64,000 bases of DNA from an uncultured Bacteroidales bacterium (GCA_902799555.1 CADCBB010000015.1:1-64000); one strand, 5' to 3'. Shown: positions 14,359 to 23,417, counted from the first letter of the stretch. A program made the numbers and translations. Notes: a model not told the origin generated them from the letters alone.

Positions 14359-15609
14359 TTATTCTCCTTTAATAGCTGCAACACCCGGGAGAACCTTACC
14401 CTCGATTGCTTCGAGAAGGGCACCTCCACCGGTAGAGATGTACGAAACCTTATCTGCGAGACCGAACTTGTTCACGCAAGCTACGGAGTCACCACCACCG
14501 ATGAGCGAGAAAGCACCTTCCGCCGTTGCCTCTGCGATCGCATTACCGATAGCGCGGCTTCCGTCGCAGAAGTTATCGAACTCGAATACGCCGGCAGGAC
14601 CGTTCCAAAGGATGGTTTTGCAACCCTTAATGGCGTCGGCGAACTTCTTCTGTGCCTCAGGACCTGCATCCAGACCTTCCCAGCCTTCAGGAATTGCATT
14701 CGACGGGCATACCTGCTGTTTTGCATCGTTGCTGAAGCTGTCTGCACAGATAGCATCCGGAGCGAGAACGAGTTCTACGCCGTTCTTCTTAGCCAACTCT
14801 TCAACGCCCAGCGCTACGTCGAGTTTGTCGAGCTCAACGATCGAGTTACCGATCTCGCCACCGTGAGCTTTGGCGAACGTATAGGTCATACCGCCACAGA
14901 GGATGAGTTTGTCCACCTTACCGAGCAGGTTCTCGATGATACCGATTTTGGAGGATACTTTCGAACCACCCATGATAGCGATGAACGGACGTTTGATGTC
15001 GCCCAGTACAGCGTTAACGGCTGCAACCTCTTTCTCCATCAGGAAGCCCAGCATCTTGTTGTCTGCATCGAAATAGTCAGCGATGACAGCCGTCGAGGCA
15101 TGTTTGCGGTGTGCGGTACCGAAAGCATCCATGACGTAGCAGTCAGCATAGCTTGCCAGGATCTTAGCGAACTCTTTCTGACGAGCCTTCATCTCTTTCT
15201 TAGCGGGCTCGTAAGCCGGATCTTCTTTCTCAATACCTACGGGTTTACCTTCCTCTTCCGGATAGAAACGGAGGTTCTCCAGCATCAGTACCTCACCCGG
15301 CTTGAGGGCGGCAGCCTGTGCCTGTGCCTTGCCGCAGTCCTCTGCGAACTGTACCGGACGACCCAGCGCAGCAGATACTGCATCAACGATCTGGCTCAGA
15401 CTGTACTTAGCCTGTACTTTGCCTTTCGGTTTTCCCATGTGGCTCATGATGATGAGCGCACCACCTTCGTCTAAGATGTGCTTGAGGGTAGGCAGGGCAC
15501 CGCGAATACGGGTGTCGTCTGTGATCTTACCATTCTCATCCAGAGGTACGTTGAAATCTACACGTACGATCGCCTTCTTGCCGGCGAATTTGTAATCTTT
15601 GATAGTCAT
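14359..15609 (-). CDS. pgk: Phosphoglycerate kinase
   Basis: 416 residues, full length. N-terminal [19 protein letters not shown], the substrate-binding [15 protein letters not shown], and the C-terminal nucleotide motifs [12 protein letters not shown] and [15 protein letters not shown] followed by [15 protein letters not shown] are all visible. It catalyses 1,3-bisphosphoglycerate + ADP to 3-phosphoglycerate + ATP in glycolysis. Two bases separate it from the DUF3127 gene downstream; the upstream gap to the lipoprotein gene is largely an 8-bp repeat array, so cotranscription is possible. Confidence 0.97.
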   Translation of the reverse strand: MTIKDYKFAGKKAIVRVDFNVPLDENGKITDDTRIRGALPTLKHILDEGGALIIMSHMGKPKGKVQAKYSLSQIVDAVSAALGRPVQFAEDCGKAQAQAAALKPGEVLMLENLRFYPEEEGKPVGIEKEDPAYEPAKKEMKARQKEFAKILASYADCYVMDAFGTAHRKHASTAVIADYFDADNKMLGFLMEKEVAAVNAVLGDIKRPFIAIMGGSKVSSKIGIIENLLGKVDKLILCGGMTYTFAKAHGGEIGNSIVELDKLDVALGVEELAKKNGVELVLAPDAICADSFSNDAKQQVCPSNAIPEGWEGLDAGPEAQKKFADAIKGCKTILWNGPAGVFEFDNFCDGSRAIGNAIAEATAEGAFSLIGGGDSVACVNKFGLADKVSYISTGGGALLEAIEGKVLPGVAAIKGE

Positions 15610-15641
15610 AATGTTAGTATTTTAGTTAGTTGTTATAATTT

Positions 15642-15675
15642 CGTCATTACGTCATAACGTCATGTCGTCATAACG
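15642..15675. repeat. 8-bp array (CGTCAT family) upstream of pgk
   Basis: CGTCATTA, CGTCATAA, CGTCATGT, CGTCATAA, then CG; it ends one base before the stop codon of the preceding lipoprotein gene. Confidence 0.85.
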
Positions 15676-15676
15676 A

Positions 15677-17011
15677 TTATTTTTCCCAATCAATCGAGTT
15701 GAGTCGGCCGCGATAGACGTCGCTGTAGGTCTGCTGTCCGTCTTGTCCGCCGAAGACATAGATATAATTATCGCGCACGATAGCACTCTGTTTTTGCCGT
15801 GCACTATAGGTCTCGGGCAGTTGGTTCTTAGCCGTGTCGGCTGCTATCCAACTCAGTCCTTCGTTCTCGGAGATGAAGATATCCCGTCCGAGATAAGTCA
15901 TGTTCTCATCTACGCCGCCAAAGAGCAGCAACTGGTCGTTATAGTCAATGACCGAGATACCGGTGAGGCTCTGAAAAGCCGGTCGGTCGATCGAGAACTC
16001 TTCCAAGCGGTATTCACCGGCACTGTTAGCAGCGTATTTCACATATTCGATGTTCCAACGCGTGTTGAGGCTCTGACCGTTCTCGGCAAAACCGCCTATG
16101 ATCATTGCCCGCTCACGTTGGCTGGCACTGCGGAAAGTGACGGCTGCAAAATCGCTGATGGGGAAATCATCGGTCGGCTTAAGATCCGTCGGCGTCAGTA
16201 TGCCGCCGGCATAGGTGGCTAACTGATAGCCGCTATTCTGTATGAGCACCCATACCAAGTCATTCCAATGCATCAGCATCGTGACCACATTTTCCGAGAC
16301 GTTGTTCTGCGTCCAGTGAATGGCATCGGTGGAGGTATATATCGCATTGCCTTGACCGTAATAGAGGGTGGTGCCGTCCGAGATGATCTGGCGTACAATG
16401 GTGCCGGCAGGAAGGCCGGTCGTGATCGCAGGCGTGGACCAGGTTACGCCGTCCGCAGAACGGATGGCATATATCTCAAAGCCGTTCGAAACCAGCATAA
16501 TGAAGTCTGTGCCTAATTCTACCACCCGTTGTTCGCTGTCATCCGAAGGATAGATACCGGCGTTCAGTTGCTCCCAGGTGTACAAATCCGGATCAACCTG
16601 ATGCACGGTAGCACGTATCTCGTATGTCTTGGTGTTCTTATTATCCTGCGACCGAATGGTCAGATAGATCGGCGTCTTGGTGAAATCCAGCGTATCGTAT
16701 CCGGTCAGCCGAACCGTTGTATCCGGAAAAATAAGTGAAGCAGCACCGGGTGTGGCAGCAAACGTGAAACGTGGTACTACGCGGTCCAGTTTGGTACCGT
16801 AAAGCATGGAGTCTTTATTCCATACCAAGCCGGTGTCGAGACGTTCTTCCACTTTGAATGATGCTGCACCAAGGCCCGGTATCGAGTCCACCGCTGCAAA
16901 CGAGAAAGCGGACAGTTGTGCCACGGATGAAGGGGTTGTAGTCGTCTTTTGCTCACAATTTGTTAGAAAAATGAGACAAAAGCCTATAAATATGTAGAAA
17001 TATTTGCGCAT
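15677..17011 (-). CDS. Kelch-like lipoprotein (DUF6242-like)
   Basis: 444 residues from the ATG at 17011 (MRKYFYIFIGFCLIFLTNCEQ): a lipobox TNC with Cys19. An upstream in-frame TTG only extends through the promoter region and is rejected. After an N-terminal Ig-like section, the C-terminal half carries beta-propeller-like repeats (MIIGGFAENGQSLNTRW, LLLFGGVDENMTYLGRD, YIYVFGGQDGQQTYSDVYRG). The arrangement resembles Bacteroidales DUF6242 lipoproteins, anchored to the outer membrane or exposed at the surface. Ligand unknown. A divergent promoter pair separates it from the 5-formyl-THF cyclo-ligase gene. Confidence 0.75.
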   Translation of the reverse strand: MRKYFYIFIGFCLIFLTNCEQKTTTTPSSVAQLSAFSFAAVDSIPGLGAASFKVEERLDTGLVWNKDSMLYGTKLDRVVPRFTFAATPGAASLIFPDTTVRLTGYDTLDFTKTPIYLTIRSQDNKNTKTYEIRATVHQVDPDLYTWEQLNAGIYPSDDSEQRVVELGTDFIMLVSNGFEIYAIRSADGVTWSTPAITTGLPAGTIVRQIISDGTTLYYGQGNAIYTSTDAIHWTQNNVSENVVTMLMHWNDLVWVLIQNSGYQLATYAGGILTPTDLKPTDDFPISDFAAVTFRSASQRERAMIIGGFAENGQSLNTRWNIEYVKYAANSAGEYRLEEFSIDRPAFQSLTGISVIDYNDQLLLFGGVDENMTYLGRDIFISENEGLSWIAADTAKNQLPETYSARQKQSAIVRDNYIYVFGGQDGQQTYSDVYRGRLNSIDWEK

Positions 17012-17034
17012 GTTATTTTTTTTTCGTACCTTTG
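17004..17034 (+). promoter_or_regulatory. Promoter of 5-formyl-THF cyclo-ligase gene
   Basis: TTGCGCATGTTA from 17004 (inside the start of the lipoprotein gene) and TACCTTTG at 17027-17034. A mirrored TACCTTTG on the minus strand at 17049-17042 suggests overlapping divergent promoters. Confidence 0.7.
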
Positions 17035-17087
17035 CGGCCTGCAAAGGTAAATGAGATAATTAACTACTTTTAAAATCTATCTATACA

Positions 17088-17690
17088 ATGTTATTTGAAT
17101 CACAAGTACATGACTTCTGGTCCATCCTGCCTTGGATTCGTACCCGTAGGGAGCAACGTGCTTTGCGTGCTATTGTGGAGCAGAAACGCCGCATCATGAC
17201 CAAGGAGCAGGTAGAAGAGCAATCCGCTCTTATCATGGCTCAGTTGGAGCAGATGTCTGCTTTCCGTGAAGCCAAAACCGTGCTTCTATATTACCCGATA
17301 CATAATGAGGTGGATCTGCGTCCGTTGCTCACTAAGTACAAGGGTCAAAAAATATTCTTGTTACCTGTTACCCATCGCCACTCGATGGAGGTTCGTCCGT
17401 ATGACGGAGAGGATATGATGCGTCGCGGTCGTTTGGGCGTTCCGGAACCTCAGACATCCACCTATCGCGGGCATATCGATTTGATTATTGTTCCGGGTGT
17501 GGTCTTTGACCAGCATCGTCATCGTATCGGTCGTGGAGGAGGTTATTACGATCGCTTCTTGCGTAGGCAACTCACGGCGCATAAGATCGGCGTGTGCTAT
17601 TCATTCCAATTGAAGAAACACACGATTCCGCATTCCTGGCGCGACGAGAAACTCGATCGTATCATCACTCCCCAGCAGACCATTGGATAG
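17088..17690 (+). CDS. 5-formyltetrahydrofolate cyclo-ligase
   Basis: 200 residues. Motifs: N-terminal RREQRALRAIVEQKRRIM, VLLYYPIHNEVDLRPLL in the middle, and the ATP/folate signature GRGGGYYDRFL at about 148-158, preceded by DLIIVPGVVFDQ. It converts 5-formyl-THF to 5,10-methenyl-THF using ATP in the cytoplasm. It opens with an unusual tail of about 25 residues (MLFESQVHDFWSILPWIRTR) ahead of the family core. Its 3' end overlaps the convergent unknown gene by 26 bp. Confidence 0.9.
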   Translation: MLFESQVHDFWSILPWIRTRREQRALRAIVEQKRRIMTKEQVEEQSALIMAQLEQMSAFREAKTVLLYYPIHNEVDLRPLLTKYKGQKIFLLPVTHRHSMEVRPYDGEDMMRRGRLGVPEPQTSTYRGHIDLIIVPGVVFDQHRHRIGRGGGYYDRFLRRQLTAHKIGVCYSFQLKKHTIPHSWRDEKLDRIITPQQTIG

Positions 17691-18432
17691 TCGGCTGACT
17701 GTCTCGTATTTGTTGTAACTTTCGGTCGGTCTCGGCCGAAAGTTTTCTTTCGCCCTTACGGTAATAATAGATGACGCCGTAATACTGGCATTTCATCATC
17801 TTGGCATAAGGCAACTCGTTCTCATAGAACTTCTCAATCATGTTCCAGAGATTCAATATCAATTCGTCCGCCTGTGCGCGCAGAGGCTCCAAGTCGCCAT
17901 GCACTCGTTCGGTGTTTTGCACATGGAATGCATGTTGACGTTGGTGTTCGCAGAAAATATCATAATGCACCTTCACCTTGTTGATAGCAGGGTTGTAGAT
18001 CGGGAAACCGCCGTTAGCCATGCGTTTTTGCTCACCCTCAATGATTTTCTTACCCCATTCCAGCAGGTACTCTTCCGTCGATAAATCCGGCACAATATGC
18101 TGATGCGGATCCAAGCCATAAAGCAGTTTCTGCTCTTTCTTGATCTCTCCGCGGATGACGGCGAGGTTGAGCACTTGGATGAAATGCGAGATATACATGC
18201 GCGCATTCTGCACGATGTGGCGGTATTGTTTGTTGGCAGTGACAGAGGACTTGTAGTTATCCTTGGACTGCATCACCACATTCTCGAACTGCACAAGAAA
18301 ACGCTGTGCTTCGCTGAGCGTCTTGTACGGGATGACCTGCTCGGTATAGTCCGCTGTCTGCGCACGTTGGATAGCGTTCTGCAGCGCGTGAAGACGGGCG
18401 AGGTCTGTGTTTGGTAGTCGACGGTAAGGCAT
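17665..18432 (-). CDS. Conserved Bacteroidales protein of unknown function
   Basis: 255 residues; begins MPYRRLPNTDLARLHALQNA, helical throughout, with no signal peptide or membrane segment. The central part (RMYISHFIQVLNLAVIRGEI) and the tail (MIEKFYENELPYAKMMKCQYYG, then YYYRKGER) look conserved but match no function I know. Cytoplasmic by prediction. The start lies near a TTTACGA array, and the 3' end overlaps the convergent 5-formyl-THF cyclo-ligase gene. Confidence 0.7.
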   Translation of the reverse strand: MPYRRLPNTDLARLHALQNAIQRAQTADYTEQVIPYKTLSEAQRFLVQFENVVMQSKDNYKSSVTANKQYRHIVQNARMYISHFIQVLNLAVIRGEIKKEQKLLYGLDPHQHIVPDLSTEEYLLEWGKKIIEGEQKRMANGGFPIYNPAINKVKVHYDIFCEHQRQHAFHVQNTERVHGDLEPLRAQADELILNLWNMIEKFYENELPYAKMMKCQYYGVIYYYRKGERKLSAETDRKLQQIRDSQPTIQWSAGE

Positions 18433-18439
18433 CTTAACT

Positions 18440-18497
18440 ATTTACGATTTACAAATTTACGATTTACGATTTAACGATTTACGATTTACGATTTGCG
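18440..18497. repeat. 7-bp array (TTTACGA) at the 3' end of polyprenyl synthetase gene
   Basis: About seven TTTACGA-like units. The array encodes the last residues (NRKS) and the TAA of the synthetase and then fills the gap; same family as 9012-9063. Confidence 0.85.
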
Positions 18498-19447
18498 AGC
18501 TGTTCGGCCAGGAGGCGAAGGGACTCGGTGGCTGCGTTCTGCGGCAGTTTGTCCAATTGTGCCAAAGCAAGCGCAGTATGTTCCTCCATCGTCACTTCTG
18601 CCGCTTGGCGTACGCCCAAGCGATTATAGATGGCGGTGACGGCTGCTATCTTCTCTTCGTTGCGGTCATTGGCCATGAGCCATCCTAACAACTCTGCTTT
18701 GCTCTCCGCATCGGCTGTCTCCAACGCGGTGAGGAGCAGGAAGGTCTTCTTATTAGCGCATATATCGCCGCCAATTGCTTTGCCGAAGGTCTTCGGATCG
18801 CCATAGACATCCAGCGTATCATCTTGGATCTGGAACGCCAAACCTATATGCAGACCATACTGGTACAACGCCTCTTGTTGAACCGGAGTAGCACCGGCGA
18901 TGTAACCTCCGATACGCATGGCGTTAGCCAGGAGCACTGAGGTCTTGAGTTCGATCATATGCATGTAGTCCTCGATAGACACCTGACTCATATGCTCGAA
19001 ATCTACATCGAGTTGTTGCCCCTCACAGACACCTGTAGCCATCTCGTTGAACCATTTGAGCACCTGCGGCAACTTGTCATCCGGTACGCCGCTCAGCAGC
19101 TTGTAGGCCTCGATAAGCATCTGGTCTCCGGAAAGGATAGCCGTGTTCTCATTCCATTTGACATGTACGGTAGGTTGACCGCGACGGATGGGCGCTTTGT
19201 CCATCACATCGTCGTGCAGCAGGGTGAAGTTATGAAACACCTCCAACGCCAGTGCGGCCGGTAAAGTCTGCTCGATAGCGTCGCCGTTGATCAGACCTCC
19301 GTTGACAATAGTGTCTGCGGCAATAAGCGCCAGGGTGGGGCGGATACGTTTGCCGCCTGCAGCCAGCGCGTACTCGATCGGTTCGTACAGCCCACGCGGC
19401 TCTTTGTTCCAGTTCAGCGATTCGATCGCTTTGTTAATATCGATCAT
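18479..19447 (-). CDS. Polyprenyl (farnesyl/geranylgeranyl-type) diphosphate synthase
   Basis: 322 residues. Both aspartate-rich motifs of trans-prenyltransferases are present: LLHDDVMDKAPIRRGQPT (first, DDxxD) and FQIQDDTLDVYG (second), plus GGKRIRP near residue 31 for diphosphate binding. It extends isopentenyl diphosphate chains for quinones or undecaprenyl carrier; chain length cannot be fixed from the motif alone. Overlaps ddl by 4 bp (ATGA), linking isoprenoid and peptidoglycan precursor synthesis. Confidence 0.93.
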   Translation of the reverse strand: MIDINKAIESLNWNKEPRGLYEPIEYALAAGGKRIRPTLALIAADTIVNGGLINGDAIEQTLPAALALEVFHNFTLLHDDVMDKAPIRRGQPTVHVKWNENTAILSGDQMLIEAYKLLSGVPDDKLPQVLKWFNEMATGVCEGQQLDVDFEHMSQVSIEDYMHMIELKTSVLLANAMRIGGYIAGATPVQQEALYQYGLHIGLAFQIQDDTLDVYGDPKTFGKAIGGDICANKKTFLLLTALETADAESKAELLGWLMANDRNEEKIAAVTAIYNRLGVRQAAEVTMEEHTALALAQLDKLPQNAATESLRLLAEQLANRKS

Positions 19448-20448
19448 TGTGCAAATTTATTTTCAATAATATCGGTTAGTACATCTTTGATGTCAAGTCC
19501 TGCGGCACGAACCTGCTGCGGGATGAAACTTGTCGGCGTCATACCCGGAGTGGTGTTCACCTCAAGGAGGTTGATCTGCTCGCCGGTAATGATCCAGTCC
19601 ACACGGATGATGCCGTTGGCACCGATGATGTCGTACAGACGCAGGGTTTCTGCCTGGATCTTATCGCGAAGGGCATCGGGGATGCGGGCCGGAGTGATCT
19701 CATCCACCTCGCCTTTGTATTTGGCGTCGTAGTCGAAGAACTCATTATGCGTCACCACCTCCGTGATCGGGAAAGCAACGGCTTTGTCTTTCGTCTTATA
19801 CACACCGCAGGTCACTTCCGTTCCTTGCATGAACGATTCGCAGATGACCTCATCGCCCTCTTGGAATGCCCGTTCAATCGCCGGATAGATATCCTCCACG
19901 GTCTTCACTTTCGTGCAACCGAAAGAGCTGCCGCCTACGTTCGATTTGATGAAACAAGGCAGGCCTAAAGTCTCCGCGATCTTCGGCGCGTTCGGCAGTT
20001 TCTGACCGGCACGCAGCATCATACTGTTCGCGATATGGAAACCGAAATAGGAGAGGTAATGGTTGCAGGCGTACTTATTGAACGTCAACGCTGCGGCCAA
20101 CACACCGCAGCAACTGTACGGCATACCGATCATATCGAGGTATCCCTGCAGAATACCGTTCTCGCCCGGCGTACCATGAATAGTGATATACGCAAAATCG
20201 AAGGTATGCTTTACGCCTGCGCGCGTAAAAGAAAAATCATTCTTGTCGATGGGATAAGAATCATTCTCCAATTTCCATTCTCCATTTTCCAATGCCGGAA
20301 CGGCATACCAGTTCTTGCCGTCAAAGACGACGATCGTCACGTCGTAACGCTCCTTATCCATGAAGGAGTAGAGACCGGCAGCCGAACGGAGCGATACCTC
20401 ATGTTCGCTGCTGTCTCCTCCTGCTATAATAGCTATCTTTCGTTTCAT
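19444..20448 (-). CDS. ddl: D-alanine-D-alanine ligase
   Basis: 334 residues with the ATP-grasp order: IAIIAGGDSSEHEVSLRSA at the start, YITIHGTPGENGILQGYLDM, LPCFIKSNVGGSSFGCTKV (ATP loop) and LLEVNTTPGMTPTSFIPQQ near the end. Makes D-Ala-D-Ala for peptidoglycan in the cytoplasm. A 7-bp array at 20262-20294 adds NGEWKLEND in the N-terminal domain, away from the ATP loop. Promoter at 20508-20538 gives a leader of about 55 bases; a second promoter further upstream (20777-20807) may also feed it. Confidence 0.95.
   Translation of the reverse strand: MKRKIAIIAGGDSSEHEVSLRSAAGLYSFMDKERYDVTIVVFDGKNWYAVPALENGEWKLENDSYPIDKNDFSFTRAGVKHTFDFAYITIHGTPGENGILQGYLDMIGMPYSCCGVLAAALTFNKYACNHYLSYFGFHIANSMMLRAGQKLPNAPKIAETLGLPCFIKSNVGGSSFGCTKVKTVEDIYPAIERAFQEGDEVICESFMQGTEVTCGVYKTKDKAVAFPITEVVTHNEFFDYDAKYKGEVDEITPARIPDALRDKIQAETLRLYDIIGANGIIRVDWIITGEQINLLEVNTTPGMTPTSFIPQQVRAAGLDIKDVLTDIIENKFAQ
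20262..20294. repeat. 7-bp array (CATTCTC) inside ddl
   Basis: CATTCTC, CAATTTC, CATTCTC, CATTTTC, CAATG; encodes ALENGEWKLEND. Confidence 0.85.
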
Positions 20449-20507
20449 TTTTTATTGTCTTTCCGTTTAATCCGTCCCATCTGTGGGCTCTTTTTCCAAA
20501 TCGGCTG

Positions 20508-20538
20508 CAAAATTACAAATAAAAAATGACATATGCAA
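20508..20538 (-). promoter_or_regulatory. Promoter of ddl
   Basis: CTTGCATATGTCA with its TTG at 20538-20536, and TAATTTTG at 20515-20508. An apparent ORF across it (20467-20667) is only promoter sequence. Confidence 0.8.
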
Positions 20539-20653
20539 GCGCAGGCGTACTTTTCTATGTTTTTTTCTCTCTATGAACCATTTTTGATCTTTTAAACCTA
20601 TAACCCCAAAATAACTAAAAATGCATTTTCTCCACGAGGTCTCCAGCAGGTTC

Positions 20654-20697
20654 CAATGGATGCTCAATGGATGCTGAAAGGGTGCTCAATGGTTGCT
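20654..20697. repeat. 11-bp array in the ddl upstream region
   Basis: CAATGGATGCT, CAATGGATGCT, GAAAGGGTGCT, CAATGGTTGCT. The 384-base gap 20449-20832 otherwise holds two leftward promoters and a doubtful 36-codon ORF (20615-20725, minus). Confidence 0.85.
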
Positions 20698-20776
20698 TAA
20701 CCCAACCTGAACACCCTTTCAACATTCTCTAATGCCAATCAGACAGCCTTCGCTACTGATCCTTCAAAATTCTCTG

Positions 20777-20807
20777 CAAAGATACAACTTTTTTTTGATA
20801 TATGCAA
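20777..20807 (-). promoter_or_regulatory. Leftward promoter without an obvious gene
   Basis: TTTGCATATATCA with TTG at 20807-20805 and TATCTTTG at 20784-20777. Transcripts would run through the 11-bp array towards ddl, 330 bases away. Confidence 0.75.
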
Positions 20808-20832
20808 ATTTCCAGGAATATTTTTTACATTT

Positions 20833-22227
20833 TTATTCATTAACTTCCGCTCCTTGAACCGTATAGATCTTTTCGCCTTTTTGGATCAAGAGTTGCCCGT
20901 TTCGGATGATCTTCTGTGCCGCAGGTGTCGGAACAACGTTCTGGTCTATCGCATCCTTTCGCTGCGGATAGTTGAAGGTGCCAAATATATTGTATCCCCA
21001 ACTCGGATTGCTTAACTCCAACCTATACAACCCCTCTTCCGTCAGCGTAACGGTCAACTCGTTTTGGAAGGACTGCGTCCGCTGTACACGGTTGAATGCC
21101 GGTACCGACGCATCTCCCTGATTCAGACTCAAGGCCATCATGATTTCCTCTCCCGAGCTCTCCCGAATCGTCAATTCATCGCCCTTGAGCGTCACTACCA
21201 CTTGATTCGGATCCACCGGATCTACCGTCGAAGAACCCGGATTATCACCTGCATAGGAATAAAGAGGGATCGTATCAGTAGGTTCGGGCGTTTGATCATG
21301 TTCACAACCATATTCTGCGCCCATTTCGGATACGTAAATCTGCTCGCCGTTCTTGTAGGCGCAGAGAAGCGTGTAAATACCTACATCTGCCGGAACAGTA
21401 GGAACAACCGCAAGTCCATAAGGTGTTTCAGGTGAACCGACACCTTCTATCCAAGTAACAGAAAAGGACTCTCCAGGTTCTACTCCCATTCCAGTTGGAT
21501 AAAGAACTCGTATAGTGAATAATCTTGGACTGCCATCACTGATTGCTTCCACTCTTCCTGAATAACCGTTTTCTTCAAAACCACCTAAATACAGATCGTT
21601 GAGCACCTCTCCGACTTGGGCATTGAATGCATAGAGCAGAAATTCATTCGTACTGCCTGCCGGCACATAATAGATATCCCGGTTGTTGCCTTCCCGCATA
21701 GCGCCCAGGTACGGAGAGTCCTTATCTGAGGTCAATTTGACATACCGTTGCCCGTTGATGATGGTATCTGTTGTTAATCGGTACTTAAATAATTGATTGA
21801 AATTGACAAGCCCATAACTTTCAAAACTCTCATGCCATACATTCCACTCGTCGCAGAGGGAGGGAAGTAGCGAGTTATCCACAGAGACACTCAGCACTTT
21901 GATAAAATCAAAACTACCGTTTACAAATGGTGTTCCGGAGATAGTGGCACGTAAAGGTAACTGCATTTCCAACTCGTCCAATTGTGCCTGCATTTGTGCA
22001 TCAGATGTACTTAAATAGTACGTTTGGGCATCTGTTACCAATGCAATGGTCAAGCATGGAGGACACGGTTCTTCGCCTTCACAAGGAAAACCGATAGATG
22101 TCAACGTACCGCTTACCGTTTCAAATGGTTGATACATTGCCTCCGGCGCTTGCATTAAACAAGCCGCTTTCATTATACACACGCCGCTTACTATCGCAAG
22201 CACAAGCGTAAAAAAGCTCTTTCTCAT
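20833..22227 (-). CDS. Secreted protein with T9SS-like C-terminal tail
   Basis: 464 residues. MRKSFFTLVLAIVSGVCIMKAACL is a signal peptide, followed by a short Cys-rich segment (FPCEGEEPCPPCLTI), a middle beta domain (YVPAGSTNEFLLYAFNAQVGEVLNDLYLGG...), and a linker rich in Pro and Thr. The end (IRNGQLLIQKGEKIYTVQGAEV) matches the tails of the genes at 1 and 44873 and is probably a T9SS sorting domain, so the protein should reach the cell surface. It overlaps the regulator gene upstream by 4 bp and so is translated with it. Function unknown. Confidence 0.75.
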   Translation of the reverse strand: MRKSFFTLVLAIVSGVCIMKAACLMQAPEAMYQPFETVSGTLTSIGFPCEGEEPCPPCLTIALVTDAQTYYLSTSDAQMQAQLDELEMQLPLRATISGTPFVNGSFDFIKVLSVSVDNSLLPSLCDEWNVWHESFESYGLVNFNQLFKYRLTTDTIINGQRYVKLTSDKDSPYLGAMREGNNRDIYYVPAGSTNEFLLYAFNAQVGEVLNDLYLGGFEENGYSGRVEAISDGSPRLFTIRVLYPTGMGVEPGESFSVTWIEGVGSPETPYGLAVVPTVPADVGIYTLLCAYKNGEQIYVSEMGAEYGCEHDQTPEPTDTIPLYSYAGDNPGSSTVDPVDPNQVVVTLKGDELTIRESSGEEIMMALSLNQGDASVPAFNRVQRTQSFQNELTVTLTEEGLYRLELSNPSWGYNIFGTFNYPQRKDAIDQNVVPTPAAQKIIRNGQLLIQKGEKIYTVQGAEVNE

Positions 22228-23417
22228 AGTATTGCTGTTTTTTGTAGTTTGTCTTGTAATTGTCCGCCTGAGACACCGAGTTTATGGGCGGTAAGGTCTT
22301 TTTGCTTGCCGATACTCTTCGGAGAACAATTCAGCATATCGGCTATTTCTTTGTGCGACAAACCAATGAGCACTAAGATACAGATACGTACGTCCTGTTC
22401 GTTCAGTCTCTGTTCCTGCAAACGGCTTGCCAACCCGTGAAAACGCTTATCTATCTGCAAGCACAAGGCCGCAAAATCATCCCAAGCCAACTCATGCCGG
22501 ACATCCTTTGCTTCTTGCAGTTGTCGTATATTTTGCGCCAACTCCTTTCTTCGCGCTTGTTCAAAATCCGACTTCTCTTTTTGCAACTTCCGTTGCTTAT
22601 ACACCACAATCGCTCCCCAAACCAACAAGACGATTCCTATTACCCACCATAAAATCGCTTTCCATGAAGTAGCCTGTTCCTTTTTTGATAAATCTTGCCT
22701 CAATAACTGCACAGCCTTCGTTAATTCTCCGTGTCGTTCTTTGATGGCATTCTGCACATCTGCCCGTTCGGAAGCCAACACCCGTAAAGTCTCGGTATCC
22801 GCTTTCGTGTCGTTATGTGTCAAGATATAATACAGATCATCCAAATAAAACAGATTCGTCATTCGTGGCAATAACTGCTGAGCATAAAGCATCGCCGAAT
22901 CGTCTATTTGTAAAAAGGAAAACGCCTGTGCGCGTAACATTAGCAAATAGTCATTATCCGCCCCGTTTGTATAATAGAGCACCGAATCATATTCCTGACG
23001 GAACAAACATGCAGCAGATTTGGTCTCGATGACTTTTTCTATCAAAGGAGAATAGGAATAAATCCGAACGGCCGAATCTACGAGCATATATGCTTCTTCT
23101 TTTTCTCCCATTACCGCCTGCTCCCAAGCCATATTATTCAGCGCGTAAGCATATGCCAAGGTATCGTTCGTCTTTCTGAAATGTTCCGCACTCATCCCAT
23201 ACACCTCGTACGCCGTTTCGTGGTCATTGGCCTGCCGACACATGTTTGCCATATTCGAATACACACGTCCCAACAATGCCTCATCCTCCGTTTCACTATG
23301 CGCAGCCTCAATGAAAGCCTGCATGGCTTCCTCCTGCTTGCCCTCCTCGCGTAACGCCTTCCCGTTCTGGTAAAACGTCATCGCGCAAGATACTAATATG
23401 ACTGCAAAGATGTTCAT
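22224..23417 (-). CDS. TPR membrane regulator with LuxR-like HTH
   Basis: 397 residues. N-terminal signal/anchor (MNIFAVILVSCAMTFYQNG), then TPR-like helices (about 20-210), one membrane segment (ILWWVIGIVLLVWGAIVVY, about 249-267), a coiled coil (about 268-300) and a cytoplasmic C-terminal HTH: RICILVLIGLSHKEIADMLN followed by CSPKSIGKQKDLTAHKLGV. This periplasmic-TPR plus cytoplasmic-HTH plan is known in Bacteroidota one-component regulators. Coupled by a 4-bp overlap to the secreted protein, which it may control or sense. Confidence 0.8.
   Translation of the reverse strand: MNIFAVILVSCAMTFYQNGKALREEGKQEEAMQAFIEAAHSETEDEALLGRVYSNMANMCRQANDHETAYEVYGMSAEHFRKTNDTLAYAYALNNMAWEQAVMGEKEEAYMLVDSAVRIYSYSPLIEKVIETKSAACLFRQEYDSVLYYTNGADNDYLLMLRAQAFSFLQIDDSAMLYAQQLLPRMTNLFYLDDLYYILTHNDTKADTETLRVLASERADVQNAIKERHGELTKAVQLLRQDLSKKEQATSWKAILWWVIGIVLLVWGAIVVYKQRKLQKEKSDFEQARRKELAQNIRQLQEAKDVRHELAWDDFAALCLQIDKRFHGLASRLQEQRLNEQDVRICILVLIGLSHKEIADMLNCSPKSIGKQKDLTAHKLGVSGGQLQDKLQKTAIL

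Noticed and set aside
17012..17044. Upstream TTG start of the kelch-like lipoprotein
   Set aside because: It would place the lipoprotein signal behind 11 extra basic residues and overlaps the divergent -7 boxes.
20467..20667. Minus-strand ORF of 66 codons upstream of ddl (..LHMSFFICNFAADL..)
   Set aside because: The peptide is a translation of the ddl promoter; the same words (MSFF.CNFAA) arise across the promoters at 34643 and 42292.
20615..20725. 36-codon ORF (MLKGCSGWVKQPL...) on the minus strand
   Set aside because: It is made largely of 11-bp repeat units, has no visible ribosome site, and no family resemblance; kept only as a note in a finding.
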